A DNA stretch of 64,000 bases from Sambucus nigra (GCA_949130495.1 OX422211.1:443184219-443248218), one strand, 5' to 3'. Counted from the first letter of the stretch, positions 34,454-47,459 are shown. Program-made: numbers and translations. The notes: generated by a model from the letters alone, not told the origin.

Positions 34454-35365
34454 TGAAAGAGTTGGTGCTTGCGTTCAATTAAGAAATAATATAATAAATA
34501 CTATTTTTAACCCAAATTAACCCTAAGCATGCAACTAGGTGTGATTGAAACAATATGAAATCATGCACAAGATTTTCAACACACAAAGTTTAAGGAAAAA
34601 TCCCCCACAGGGGCAAAACCATTTGTATATCACTATAATTTGTAAAATACGGTTTACAATCGGATTACAATGAAATACAGATTGACTAAGAAATACCCTC
34701 GGGTATCGGATTCTGTAGTCGCGGCTGGAAGAAACCCTTTCCAGTAGGGCTGGCGGCTGGAACTATCCCTGTCCAGTAGGGCTGCAATGAAGAGGAAGAA
34801 GCGGTCCACTTCACAAAGGGTTGAACATCAATGGTGTTCTAGGGTTACCAAAAGTGACTCACAAATGTATGAAATTTGTGTGAATCAAGGGTATGAATCA
34901 ATGGACTCAAATACCATGAAGACTTAAGAGTTATGGAACTCAGAAAATCGCGTATAAGTCTTAAGAAAACCAACTCCCCGATCGTGGTACAAATAAGAAT
35001 TCATTTGCCCTAAAAAATCTCCACACGATCTGTTCGTGGTTATCCAGGGCGGACCGGTCCGGGCCATAGGCGGATCGGTCCGATAGCGGACCGGTTCTTT
35101 TAATTATTGGCTCTATCGGTTCGCATTTGGTCCGGGGCTTACTGGTCTTCTAAGAGCAAGGCAGATCGGTCCGGGTCTCAGCGGATCGGTCCGGGGCGGA
35201 TCGGTTCGTTTTAATTTCAGGCGGACCGGTCCGGCTGACTGGATTTCTGAATTCTTCCTTTCTTTTGATCTTCGGATTCCGTTGATGATGAATGGAATTT
35301 GAATCTTTGCAACGGTGTTACGGTTAATGACATATACAAGTATGTTGGACAAAAATGTCCTTACA
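34454..35365 (-). repeat. 5' LTR of TG-4
   Basis: Same 912-bp length and ends as 30069-30980, and the same palindrome cluster at about 35049-35240. The ATTAT duplication follows at 35366-35370. The TATA-like site has one change (TTATTTGTA) compared with the 3' LTR. Confidence 0.93.
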
Positions 35366-36334
35366 ATTATTCATCTTCATATATAAACAATATACTGCAC
35401 GCAACAAGTATAATTATACCTATCACAAACATAAGTATAATAACCATCCATCCGAGCTATAACTCGAGGATGCAATCTCGTAGTGCCTATCCTAATCTGA
35501 GTTTACTCACTCGACCACGGGACCAAGCCAGACTCACTCATGGTCATGGTAAAAATACGCAATGGTGGAGGCGGTCATATTCCCTCTGCAAGTGGAGTAC
35601 ACACATCTCACTCGAACGCGGGTCGAGATGACCTGGGGATATACTCTCCCAGCTCCACAAGCCAGGGATTCACCCACATCGCGCAACCTCCCCGGATCGC
35701 ACTAGAGAAATATATAATCTGGTTGTTCCAACCATACGCCAAAGGAATGTCCGTGGAACCAGCCTCTAAGATACAAATATACCAATCACATACGGATATA
35801 TATGTATTCATATCATATTATATATACTGTAATCACATCGTATATATATATATCTATATCACTTCTCAATACATATGGTTATAATTGCCAAACTCTCATA
35901 GTGATAGCCAATAACCCCGAATGTTCCCATTCGTAATAGTATCTAAGTATTCGTACACTTACAATACTAAATTTATAAGTATTCTCTTACTTAATATATA
36001 ACTCGCACATTAAATCACTTTTAAGGATTTATAAAAATACACTCTCAATATACCAATCATAATAATTAAATAAGTATACTCTCAACTTATTTAAGTCCCA
36101 TAGGTATCGCATTACCTAGTAATAGTCGTCAACCAACACCGGATAGGCACTCAAACATCTCTAGCCCTATCCTTAATTCCACCCTACTCACCTCCTAGGA
36201 TTTACTCACCCTCAGTTACAACATCTAGGATTCCTAATGTCATATGTAGAATCCACAAAAATACAACATCCAAATCTATAATTAACTTCCCCTAAACTTA
36301 AAGGAAGAAAATTTCCAATATTTTTAAGGCGAAT

Positions 36335-36835
36335 CGATTCACCCCATCTGCGAATCGATTCGGACCAGCGAATGAATTCGATCTAAATCCGAATCAATTA
36401 GGACTGAGACATTTTGATAGGTCTTCCTATGCGAATCGATTCGGTCCAAATCCGAATCGATTCGGCCTGTCCGGAGTTGACAGTTTAGCCATTTTGCTTA
36501 AATCTCTAAAATCCAAAAATCATCCCAATCTCCATTTAAATCTTAACTCGGATTTATTTCTACAAACCCAAATTTTTTATATCTCCTTAAGTCCTTTAGA
36601 GGTCCTAACACTCTATTTGGGAACCCCTAATATTTATCTCCAAATAATTCTAGCCTTAATTCCTGACTAACAATTTCGATCTCGGACAGCCTTCCGTAGA
36701 AAAATCATTATAAATTCAAAAAAAATAAAAAAAAATACGTAGTTGGACCCCACACGACCGTATCGAAAAGATATACAAATTTTATTTTTTGACTAAGAGC
36801 CGAATAGATTCTCTTCCTAGCTGAATCGATTCGGA
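36335..36835. repeat. Cluster of CGAATCGATTCG palindromes inside LTR-F
   Basis: About eight copies of a 12-base self-complementary motif, several perfect: six in 36335-36472, one degenerate near 36795 and one perfect near 36822-36834. They are absent from the equivalent part of the solo LTR. Confidence 0.75.
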
Positions 36836-37758
36836 AAGGACGGAGTTACTATTCACCTTCTTCTCCAAAATCCCAAAGCTCCATGAATACACCTCCAAGA
36901 TTTTTATCTTCTATCCCATCATCATCCAACCTCAAACAACCATATATACACACACATAAAAAGGGTTCAAAACATCCTAGAACCCATAACCAACAATTAA
37001 TTTTAACTAATTCCTAAATTTCTCAAATTGGATATTATCCGGGGTTTATTCGTTAAACTACCGAAAAAAATCGTTTTGATTCACGAAAACCCATCCCAAA
37101 AATATTTATAGTTATCACTACCAACTATAATATGAGATTTATGCTTAAAAGAATAAAGCAAGTAAACACTTGCCTCGTGGATAAAATTCGACGACCTCGA
37201 GTCGAATCCCGCAGAGTTTGGCCGAAAATCCCCTTTTTATTCTCCCTCTCTTCCTTTCTCTCTTCTCCTCTTTATTTTCTCTCTTTTCTTTCTTCTCTTT
37301 CACTCTCTCGTGTCTTATATAGAGAGAGATAAGGGTTTATCCCTTATAAACTCAAAAATAACTCGTTTACTCAATTGCAAGTCCTTATTAGTCCAAAAAT
37401 CCCCGGGACCTAAACACTACCCCCGGATACTCTATTCTGACTATCTAAGCCATTCCGAAACCAACCGCGCAATCGAAATTTTCATCCGAGTCACTTAACT
37501 ACAATTCACTAATTAAACCCAACACATCTCAATACGGGTTTTTCAATTAAAATATTATCCTTTGTCGCTTTACCCAACTATGCCATGTAATTAAAATAAT
37601 CTGACTTATTTACTTAGTCCCAAAAGTAAATGTAACACACGTCGATAAACATCTAACACTCTTAAACTCAAAAAATTATTATTCACGGAAATTCCTCAAA
37701 TTTCTAAATTACTCCCACTTATGCAATTTAAATCTCTATAAAAGTACGTGGTATTTCA

Positions 37759-39720
37759 ATTAACTTCAATAATCTCTCATATAGTATATCCCTTTCTCCA
37801 CCCCATAATGCACCCCATTCTTATTCCACTAGTTATGCCACCTCACATAATATTCCTTCCAAATAATTTATAGGTTATTGTTGCACCTCTGGTTCCTCTT
37901 CTTAAATATATCTCTATAATTTTTTACTATTAGGAACATGGGGTGACTCATAATGTGCTATGTCATAATGCTCGTGTGGATCCAGATCTCATTGAAACAT
38001 AAATAAAATAAACACAATACAATATCACAATCTTAAACATTAATATTGTTATCTAAGCTCGTGAATTATGACACATTCTTTCCCTATTATTCACTGCCAA
38101 TCTAGACCATTCCATTACCTAATAACTGTGCTCTAAAGCCAAGTATTTATGACACCCTGCTTGTTTCGGTCAAAATTATCCTCATAATGCAAATATCTTC
38201 ACTGAAAAGATAATAATTTGTAATAATCTTGGAAAAACAACCTGCATTTTTTTCCCACACTTATGTTTTTCCAATTTATAAAAACAAGTTTCTTAGTTTA
38301 TCATGTACATAACATTTGATAATATTCAACTTGGAAAACATTTCCTCCACCCCTCCATTTCAAAGCCCTAATTTGTTAGTGAACTTCAATTAATAGAAAT
38401 ATTTGAAAAAACACCACAGGGGTGTAGGGAAAACAATCTTAATGAATGACCCACAATGCGCGCGAATCCACACACACATAAAAAGTAGTTAAATAAATTA
38501 ATACATAAAATACAAGAAGTAATTATGGACTCTCGTAAGCCTAGACCTGCTATAGTACAATTAACCCATTACAGTTCATAAGGACCACCACATTCCATTT
38601 TGGATTTAGTACACATAACCTTTAGTTAGATTCTCTTATTAACATGATACTACCTCATCCCCTACGACCATCCATAAACCATATAATTAGAAAACCTCTC
38701 TTAACAAATTTAATCATATAAATGTGTACTATAAAACAACATCATCTTACGTGCATCCCAGTGTAATTAACTTGATTATACATTTCCGTGTAAAATTATA
38801 ATCATCCACCATTCATAAGCTGGCTCACTCACCTTAAATTACATAATTAAAGTAGTATGATATCTACTTCTTTGGTATGGTAACAATAGTCATCTCCTCA
38901 CCTATCAATATAATATCATTAGTGTTTCAATATAAACAATTACATTAAAAATGACATTCATCATATTAATTGGTTAATTTAAAATAATTGAAAATTAACT
39001 AGATGCTATAGTTTACATTTCCAAAAATCCCTACGTATTTAGTTTTCAACACACTTTGCAAAAGTAATACCAATTTTTCTAGAGATAAATATGGCAATTT
39101 CCATATAGTGTTACAAAGTTATACTACTACCTTTTAATCGTACTTTTTCGACATCATTTTAAGATATTACTCACTGATTAATATTAATATTCTACTAATC
39201 ATGATTAACACCTTAATTACATATTTATTTCATAAAAAATTATATGAGCCTTATCATCTGATTATAAGAAATAGCTATTATAATAAGAAACAAATTTAAT
39301 TTTAAGATATCAAAATCTTCATTTGAAGTTTTAAAGGTTATAAATAATCAAATATATAACCATTATAAATTAACCATCCAAATCAGAAGCAAATCAAAAG
39401 GAGATATTTAACCAACCTTATGATCTTTAAACAACATTAAAAAGAAATTTTCACCAAGTACAAAGTTAAATTCCCACATTAAGTGCCTTATTTATCTCCT
39501 TAAGCATGTTTTTTCTTGAACCCTTGTGATATCTATGCATTTAATGAAATATAAGATTAAACCCAAATTATAATTATGGGTTTCTGATCAAAACATTTCA
39601 AACTAGGGCAGATTTATGCAAGGCTTGTAAATCAATCGTATTCTGTAATGCCAACCTCCAGTTACCCTTCATCTTTAATCTACACACAAATAAATTAAAC
39701 ATACACACGCACACATAGGG
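37759..39720. other. No gene; possible decayed gypsy LTR starting near 38149
   Basis: AT-rich and without meaningful ORFs. At 38149 the sequence TGACACCCTGCTT resembles the TGTGACACCCCGCCT end of the solo LTR, and the next few hundred bases have a similar composition (GGAAAAACAACCTGCATTT near 38230). A loosely repeated block occurs near 37960 and 38450. This could be an old relative of LTR-F, but the alignment is too weak to be sure. Confidence 0.3.
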
Positions 39721-40100
39721 ACTCCTGTGCACACTCAAGTTTGTGTACTAAATTTGCACACTGCTCTTTTGACATAGTATACAAAGTATTTTTGAGTTAA
39801 ATTTTTCTGTGTGGTATTCAAAAATTTCGAGGAACCAACATACAAAAACCTCCAAAAAATGTTTTTTTATATTTTAAAAAATTGATCAAACTTTCACAGC
39901 TTTTAAAGCACTTAAAAGCTGTGAAAGTTTGATCGATTTTTTTAAAATACTAAAAAACGTTTTTTAAGATGATTTTTTTTATATGGATCCCTTGAAATGT
40001 TTAAATATCACGTAAGAAATTCAACTCAAAAATATGTTTTTAATATTTAAAAAAAATAGGTTTGTGTCAGCAAGTATGCAAGCTTAGTGTGCACGGGAGC
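39721..40100. mobile_element. Fold-back MITE (full-length inverted repeat, 380 bp)
   Basis: Ends ACTCCTGTGCACACT and (reverse complement) GCTCCCGTGCACACT form terminal inverted repeats. The two halves pair along almost the whole length: for example TATTTTTGAGTTAAATTT on the left with the reverse complement of AATTCAACTCAAAAATATG on the right. A near-perfect stem surrounds the centre (39890-39930, CACAGCTTTTAA/TTAAAAGCTGTG). The centre of symmetry lies at about 39910, exactly midway. No coding capacity. The transposase family is not determined and no clear target duplication is seen. Confidence 0.75.

Positions 40101-40163
<63 letters not shown>
40101..40163. repeat. (TC)n(TA)n microsatellite
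   Basis: About ten TC units followed by about twenty TA units, lying between the MITE and the end of the Tat LTR. Confidence 0.9.
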
Positions 40164-40165
<2 letters not shown>

Positions 40166-40175
40166 AGGGTACTTT

Positions 40176-41389
40176 TGATAAGATGGAGGCGTAACCCCTT
40201 TGAAGTATGGTAATGATAAGTTAATTAGCTAAAACCTTGGATTAGTGATAGAACGTGCAAACACAAACTCAATGAAGATAAGAATTAGTTTAAACTCACA
40301 AATCTCTCCTGTATAACTCAGGAGATAGTAACGAACTTAGAGGTAACTTAGCTAGAGGGAGAGAGAAGTAAGTACCCTAGATACACCTTGGTAGGCAGCC
40401 AAACACATCAACCACCCTCAAGAATCTCTGTCAAGTATTAAAAAGCTTCGTAATTAATGCCAATGGTGAGTGAATAAGAGCTCTAGTTTGTAATAACTCT
40501 CTCTCTCTCTCTTTGAGGTGTATTCTCTCTAGTAATAAATTCTTAAACTCTCAAAAGATCATCCTCTCTTTAGGGATGGTTGGGGTCCTTAAATATCCCC
40601 CCCCCCCCCCACACCATCCCCGAGTCAACTCAGTCATGAAAGACTATGAAAGACATCCCTCATACTTTATGTCACAACATTAAATGCCTGATGCACTAGT
40701 TGTCTCCACGTCATAAACATTAAATGCCAAGACATTCCTTTTGCCTAACCACTGCGTATCAGGGGGCTGTTGTCGCAGAGGTGGCTCACCAACTGCCTGT
40801 CAGCCCCAAATACCATGGTGGTTTACTCAAGTGAAGGTCTGATATTGTTTAGCTGGCTAGTGACATCACCTACAGTAGATGTGACATTCAGTAGAGGGCT
40901 ATTTGGTTCACAGCTCATCGCCCGATGGAACTCCAAGCTGCTCCGCCCGAGGTTCCACGGTTAGGGTTCTTCGGTGTTTTACCAGGTGTATCTAAGATGG
41001 TTAGGACAAAACCCAACGGTGCCTCACTTCTCAATCCTCCCAACCAGGTCCCTCTAAAGTTCCCGCGATGAGGTCATTCGATAGAGCATGAAAGCTCTCC
41101 CAGGCCCTGCCAAGCCTGGTCTCTGGTAAGTACCATTTGACCTCACACTAAAACTTTTCATTATTCTCGTTATATCATTACAACCATTATAGTTTACAGT
41201 CAATATAAATAAAGATACAGTATGACTAATACAATAAGCTAAAATACAAGTTATCACGCTGAGCTGTCTCGCTTGAGCTGCCACACTGAGATGCCTCGCT
41301 TGAGTTGCCACGCTGAGCTGCCACGGTGCCTTAATCCCCAAAATACTGTTGCTAATGTGGAATTATCTCTAATCTCAAAATTGCCTTCA
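40176..41389 (-). repeat. 3' LTR of GYP-T (boundaries approximate)
   Basis: On the minus strand it opens TGAAGGCAATTTT at 41389 after a polypurine tract and may end in ...CTTATCA at 40176. A TATA-like ATATTTAAGGACC lies at about 40585-40597. Near its start, GAGCTGCC/CGCTTGAG-like units of 13-14 bp repeat about five times (41255-41328). A poly-C run is at 40598-40610. The partner LTR is outside or lost, so the ends are not confirmed. Confidence 0.55.
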
Positions 41390-42300
41390 AGCCCCCTCTA
41401 AATTTGCCTCTTCGTGAAGAAATTTGTTGAAGCAAGAAATGTCTACATGAAACTTCTCAAACTGATGAACCTCATCTGTGTGAAAAAATTATGGTCTCCT
41501 TTCCCACATTAGAATCACGGAATTATAATCTCCAGGAAAAAGTAAAATTCTCCCCGATGTACCTGAGTTGAAGCACTACGACTTATTGGGGCTTTGACTA
41601 AGCGACATCGCCACTTTTTCGTTATACTGTGTTTCAACCGTTCTAGCTTTATTATTATTTGAAATTCTCCTGAAAGGCCTGCTAACCTTCTCAAATACTC
41701 ATTTTGATTCTTGGCAAGTGAGATTCTCCCTTGTAATGCCTCACTATGTTCGAAAAAGCAGAAATTATCCGCGATGTAGCTGAGTCACCATCTGAACAAC
41801 ATTTAAACTTGTGATGAGGGGACAACGTAGCTTCTTTTTTAACCATTGGGGCGTCTGTTTCGTTGGGCGTTATTGGATATGTCTGACAACAATTCTGGTG
41901 CCAAAATTGAAACTTGCTAGAGAAGGCAACCCCTCCTGTTCCCTAGGCATCGCTTTGTAAGTGAGGTGGCGTTGTCTTTTCAACTGTCAGAACACTTCCC
42001 GAAGTGCCACATGTGCATTTGAAATGATTATAGGCGGTTGTGCACGTGCGATGGTGGGAAACTCAAAAGACAGGTTTTTAAAGCTTCAAACGTCCCTTTT
42101 ATTTCAAAACCCTTCTTCTTTCTTGCATCTTCTTCAAGCTCCCGTATTTCTTAGAGAAAGAAATTTTGTGCGAACTCTGTGAGAACTCCATTGTTTCCTT
42201 ATTATTTTTTTGCTTCTTCCTCCCCTCATCCTTTACACCACGCCTGTGGTTGTGCCACTCAACCTTAATTCCCAAACCTTCTTTTGCCAATCATTTTTCC
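41390..42300 (-). other. Polypurine tract of GYP-T and adjoining non-coding region
   Basis: AATTTAGAGGGGGCT (minus, about 41390-41404) precedes the LTR and is the likely polypurine tract. The rest, up to the antisense gene's first ATG, has no coding pattern. Two loosely similar segments (about 41530-41610 and 41755-41835), both with C-GCGATGTA-CTGAGT, suggest an old local duplication. In plus orientation this would be the upstream region of the antisense gene. Confidence 0.5.
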
Positions 42301-43374
42301 TTACCCCACTGTTGTCTGCAATGGCCTCCTCCAGCCACACTTCCACACCTACCACTAGTGCTCCACCTGCCATCTCTAGCGCCACCACCATCTCAAGCGC
42401 CGCTGCCCTGGACGCTGCTCGTCAAGAGTAACTTCACTTCCATCGTCGGGTCCCCATCTTTGGTAAAGGTGATAAATTTTCTGAGGCATGCAAGACTTGC
42501 CATTTCTCCTCCAAATTTGAACCCTTACTGTTGGGTGATGAGGAAATGGATTCATCGAAGTGGGGCTATCTTCCACCAGAAGGAACTCTGCATTTTCGCC
42601 TGGATCGTGGTGACTTTCCCTATTCCTAGATCGACTTGGAAGCACCTGGGGGGTCACCAGCCCATTTCACTGCCTGGCATACACACATGCAGAGCTCCCA
42701 CGCTTCTTCTCTTGCTAAGGTTGGGCTTCATCGTGCATACTAGTTTGGGGAGTTCACCCTCTCAAAGCACAATGCGGCGTTATAAGTGCTAGTTTCTCGA
42801 TGGAACCATCAACTCACACCTTTTTTACTTCATGGGGGGAGCTCACCGTTACACTGGAGGACGTCTGTGAACTTCTTGGGTTTGAGCGCATGGGTGAGTT
42901 CACCTACCACGATGAGCCTCTAGATGCCGAAGAGGCTACTGATAGAGTTGAGCTGGATCGGATATGTCGCAGTTGCATCTGTTCTTCAAATAAATCCACA
43001 TTTACCCCCTTATCAACTATTTTTTTGAAGCCTCGACGCCGAAGGATGCTAGTGATGTAATGGGCCGTGGTAGAGGTACCTCCCTAGAACTACCAGCCTA
43101 CATACATGTATTGCTTTCCCGCTTCTTCCTTACTGGGAAACCCAACGATCAGCCTAGGAGGGACCTAATAAACATTTCCATTTATTTGGGTAGACGGTTC
43201 AACCTTCCTCTAGACGCTATTACCCTCGGGTCCATCTACACCTACTTAGATCGAACGCAGATCGATATAGCATGATTACTGGATCATTATAACTTGGAAA
43301 ATTTCTCCAACACTATCATTTTGACGGGCTTCCTCTACACCCGCTTTCCTGCTATTGCTGTTAAGTTCGTTTCT

Positions 43375-46267
43375 TGTGACACCCCGCCTAATTAAATACC
43401 GGGCGATCACTCCTTTATTAAATTAATTCAAGGTGAACAGTTGGTTCATTCTCAGCATCACTGTCGGAAAATAAAACTTTTCCAAATTAAACACCCTAAT
43501 TAATTAAGCTAAGTGTCAAAACCATTTAAACCATTATTCTCATTTTATAAAATCCGGTTATAAAACCTTAAACCATTAACACCTAAAGAGTCTCACAATA
43601 TGTAGAAGAATAAAATGAACATTTAAGAGTTTACCCAATAATAATAAATCCCAACATTAAAATACTAAGGAAAACATCCTGACAGTAACAATCCCGAAAT
43701 AAAGATACTGAAATATAAAAGAATTACAATCTCTGACAATACCAACTAAATAATGAAAAAGGGCAACACATGCCCCTGCTGGATAAAGCTGAACTAGAAG
43801 TAGAGTCAACAATGAGGTCGTCTAAGCAATGGCCTTCAACTCCCACAAAAGCTACAGCGTGTTCCATCCAAAGAATCCTAAGTAAGACACCCCTGTGGCT
43901 AGGCACCTGTAATACATATATATATAGACACAAGAGAGAAGAAGTAATAGAAAACGGGTCAGAGCCCGAATGTAGAACCGTTTTAAAAATAGTTTAGCAA
44001 GTATTTAAATTGATTACAGGCCAATGCAACAACATATTAGTGCGACACTCTCTTGAGAAATTTTCACCTCTCTTCTAATGTGCACACCTATCGCACTAAC
44101 CTTCCCAATGGTCTATCTCGTCATATACCACACTATCTTTCCCCAATGATTTAACTTATCTTAGGTTATTCGCAGGATTTACAACTGAACAACACAAGTA
44201 TTTAAAACGTAAGATTTCAATTTGTAACCAAAGTTCTCCTTTTTACTTTATTAATCAATAAAGTTTTTCAGTGTCATATTATACTTTCTCAACACAAGTA
44301 TTTATAATTTGAGTCATCAACCATGTCCTACATATCAAATCACAGTAGGCAGTTCCAGATTTCAGAATTTCATATATATATTAACTACTCGTATAATATA
44401 TATATCATAATGGCACCCCACATAAAAACTATAGTGCGAGCATACTCTGCTATCCAATCCCCGTATCAATCACACTAAAGGGAATACAAGTTCGGAATCA
44501 CTCTCGAACTGTACAAATACATACACAAATAACATTGAGGCGAAGCATAGTATCCAAGTCCAAGAGGTCAGTACATACCCTCACGTCTCTTAGGACCGTC
44601 CGACTATCGATTCGATAGTCCGTACCTAGGATTCCTATCTTCTAGGATACGAGTCAATATCCCCCATAAGGCAACACAGGATAAGATCGTCCCAGCGTGG
44701 TAACCTCTGGGATAGCAAGTAGCGCGGGCATGATTTTCACAAGTATATAATATATGCATACATAATCATATAAATATACTACTTTTATCATATCAATTTA
44801 GGTTTATCCCATAACCCATATTCACAATATTTATCCTTATTTTCCCATTATTAGTCATCACGTATAATGGTTCGTTTCTCACTTTAATTCGAAGGGTTTC
44901 TCCAACTTACTATGTAGCCCTCATGGACTCTATCCTTCCAAAGGTACAATTCAGTAGGTATTCATTTATGTTCCAACGTAACCCTCCTACGTGTCTCTCC
45001 CCTTTAACATATACTTACATTATCCCTCATGTAAGCTATCCCAAAAATATAGATTTTGCCTTACATTAAAGGATTTTGAATTTTATTTTCAAAGATGAGA
45101 ATTTCAAATGGTTTCGAAATCGGAATTAAAATGGAGTTTTAATTGAATTTTTTTATTATTTAGAAGAGTCCTCAAAACATAAAACTCTCTAAGAGTCCTC
45201 AAAATATAAAACTCTCTAAGAGTCCTCAAAACATAAAACTCTCTAGTAAAAATAATATGTTTAGAAATCCGACCGTTCGATCAAGCTGAATTTTTGTCAG
45301 CAGTCCTGTCTCGCTGTTCGCTACAACATATTAAAATTTCAAGCAATTCCAATGGTCCGATCATCCGGAATAAATTTTTTAGTGTTTGTATCTAATTAGA
45401 ACTCTTTTCTTAATCAAACTCTTAATCCTTTACATGACAAAGGGTTTCCAGAATATCATTTAAGTCATCACTACATGCAATTTCCTATCTGAAATTGGGT
45501 TTTTCTTCCATACAATTCATCCTAATCATTCCTAAACCAATATGAAAGATGCATCAACGAAATAAGCAAGATAAACACTTGCCTAGGATTTTCAGAAGTC
45601 TGGTTCGGTGCCGAAATTGGTGTGGTTGCGTTCCCCGTCTTGCGATCTACGCGTTGGTGGTGGAGGCGGTGCAAACGGATGGATTTCGGGCCTTGGATTG
45701 CTTTGGAAGCTCTCTCCTTCCCTCTCCTATGGCCGTCACTTGTCTTTGTTTGTTCTAACCATAGAAGACAACCTAGATATCTTATATAACCCTTTTAATT
45801 TTCGTAGGTTTAATTACCCATAATTGCGAAATGCCCAAAACGCCCTCCCGGGGTACTAATTGGGCCTAAAAATGCCCCGAGACCCAAACTAAACCCCCGG
45901 GTACACTTTTCTGACTATCTCGACCCTTCCAGACACATTGGCGCACTCAAAACGACCATATAAACAACTTATAAAATATTCACTTTTATTTAACAATATT
46001 TAGTCCCGACACGACACAGGCGCGTCCCGACTTAAATTTCCATAATTGTCATTTTATTCACACATGACAATATTATAACATTAAATCTCATATATTACTA
46101 TACTCATCCAGTAATATTCAAAAAATAACAAATTTCCAATAATTACTAACTCTCGTCACGCTAGTAAATATTTAAAACAACATTCCGGATTAAAATTAAA
46201 TTAATTTATCTCAATTAAATTTAATAAATCCCATAATTTAAAAGCTATAAAAATACGGAATATTACA
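43375..46267 (-). repeat. Solo LTR (gypsy-type) with perfect target duplication
   Basis: 2893 bp from TGTGACACCCCG to ATATTACA, flanked by TTTCT on both sides (43370-43374 and 46268-46272). No internal region, primer site or polypurine tract: one LTR left by recombination between the two LTRs of a former element. The TATA-like GTTATATAAGATA lies on the minus strand near 45783-45795, so the LTR reads leftwards. Three 28-bp direct repeats (GAGTCCTCAAAA-ATAAAACTCT) lie at 45165-45244. It aligns with LTR-F. Confidence 0.9.
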
Positions 46268-47459
46268 TTTCTCTTCCTGTGGGGCAAGGTATCAAGCCCC
46301 CACGCCTCCTATGTTTTCATAAAAAGCAAAGTCAAAAGGAGATAAATGAAATTTTTAACCTTTTAGACTCCTTTGCGATGAGGCCATACTGTGAGTCTAC
46401 ATTTGCCCATAGTTGGGATTTCTTTCCTGCCACAACCACAATGGTCAAGTTCATCCCAGTTGTGGAAGATCCCTTGCAAGTCGTGGTGCTTCTATTTACC
46501 CCTGGATTTCTTCCTTCTTATACTGAATGGGGATACACCTCGAAACCTTATAATCCTGACAGATGTAGTAGGCAGTTCGGGTTCGATTAGGGGGCCCCTC
46601 GACCTTTGTTTTAACACAACCATCCAAGGACCACTTTTACTGAAGCCTGCACTCTCTATACTGTAGGCGCGGTGCTTGGTGTGACATCCACCATCGATGG
46701 CCGTGTCACCCTTCCTAGTGCTACTAGGAAGGGATATGTATCCACCTCTTTTGCCACTAAGTTCCATTTGGAGCAGCTGGAAATGATCCGTGAGTACATT
46801 CAGTCCCCCCTTAATATCCCCAAGTCCTTTCCTTCTCTTCTTCTGAACTGGGTCTTAAGGGGAACTCCGTGCTTGGGGTTTAGTTTCCCTTAAGTAAAAT
46901 CATTAAAGAATCTCCCCAGGAGCTACCCCCTTATTGCCCGATGATCCCAACTGCCACCCCAAAACACAAGTTCGTTGCAACTACCAAACAAACTGTACCT
47001 TTAACCGAAGTTGTAACGGGAGAAGGGCCTTCTGTGCCGCTTGCTAAGACGGACAAGAAGTCTAGCGCCAAAGTTCAAGTGCAAACTCCTTTGGAGGCAT
47101 TCCCAATTGCCTCTGTTTCCCCTCCCATGTCTCTAGAGATGGCTGAAGAGATGAGGAGGTAGGTGCAAGCCAAAGTCGACATTATACATGCTGAGTTTCA
47201 ACGATGCGCTGTCATCGTTTCTTCTCCAGGTGCATTTCCTACGATCGTTGTTGATCCCACGGAGCCAACGACAAAAAGGAGAAGAAGGACGAGGGTATCT
47301 AAAACTGTTGGTGCAATGAGATCCAGGAAAAAAACACTGGGAACCAATCCCCAGAAGAAATAAACACTTGAGAAACCTCCGTCAATAGTTTCTTCTGTTG
47401 CTGCCTCCTCGTCGCCTTCACCAGTAATTATACCCTCTCGTTCTCCCTTTGGATCTGAG

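Larger units (their letters stand above)
30069..35365 (-). mobile_element. TG-4: complete young gag-only copia-derived element
   Basis: 5297 bp with two 912-bp LTRs, a perfect 5-bp target duplication ATTAT (30064-30068 and 35366-35370), primer site, long gag, non-coding region and polypurine tract. I count about 19 differences between its LTRs (about 2%), so it inserted recently compared with its neighbours. No pol is present. It must have been moved by enzymes from another copia element. Confidence 0.93.
29490..37758 (-). repeat. LTR-F: gypsy-type LTR, truncated and split by TG-4
   Basis: Segments 29490-30068 and 35371-37758 align in order with the solo LTR 43375-46267 (for example GGGTCAGA-C-CGA, the TCGCACTCTC-TGAGA block, and the CCCGGG...TCTGACTATCT block near 37400). 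The right end GGTATTTCA at 37758 matches that LTR's end. A TATA-like CTCTATATAAGA on the minus strand near 37315-37326, also seen in the solo copy, sets the orientation. No primer site or polypurine tract adjoins, so this may be another solo LTR. Its low-coordinate end is lost at the inverted duplication. Confidence 0.65.

Noticed and set aside
35540..35884. Plus-strand ORF of 114 codons in LTR-F
   Set aside because: It lies entirely in LTR sequence and ends in a TATA-type simple repeat; the solo LTR of the same family does not keep the frame.
40598..40610. Poly-C runs here and at 7357-7369 and 29846-29855 as possible element ends
   Set aside because: They are homopolymer tracts inside LTR or internal sequence; no boundary or target duplication adjoins them.
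41881..41900. TTCTGGTGCCAAAATTG as a possible plus-strand primer site for a separate element
   Set aside because: It matches the start of a gypsy primer site only weakly, no LTR end precedes it, and the surrounding order fits the 3' part of the minus-strand Tat element better.
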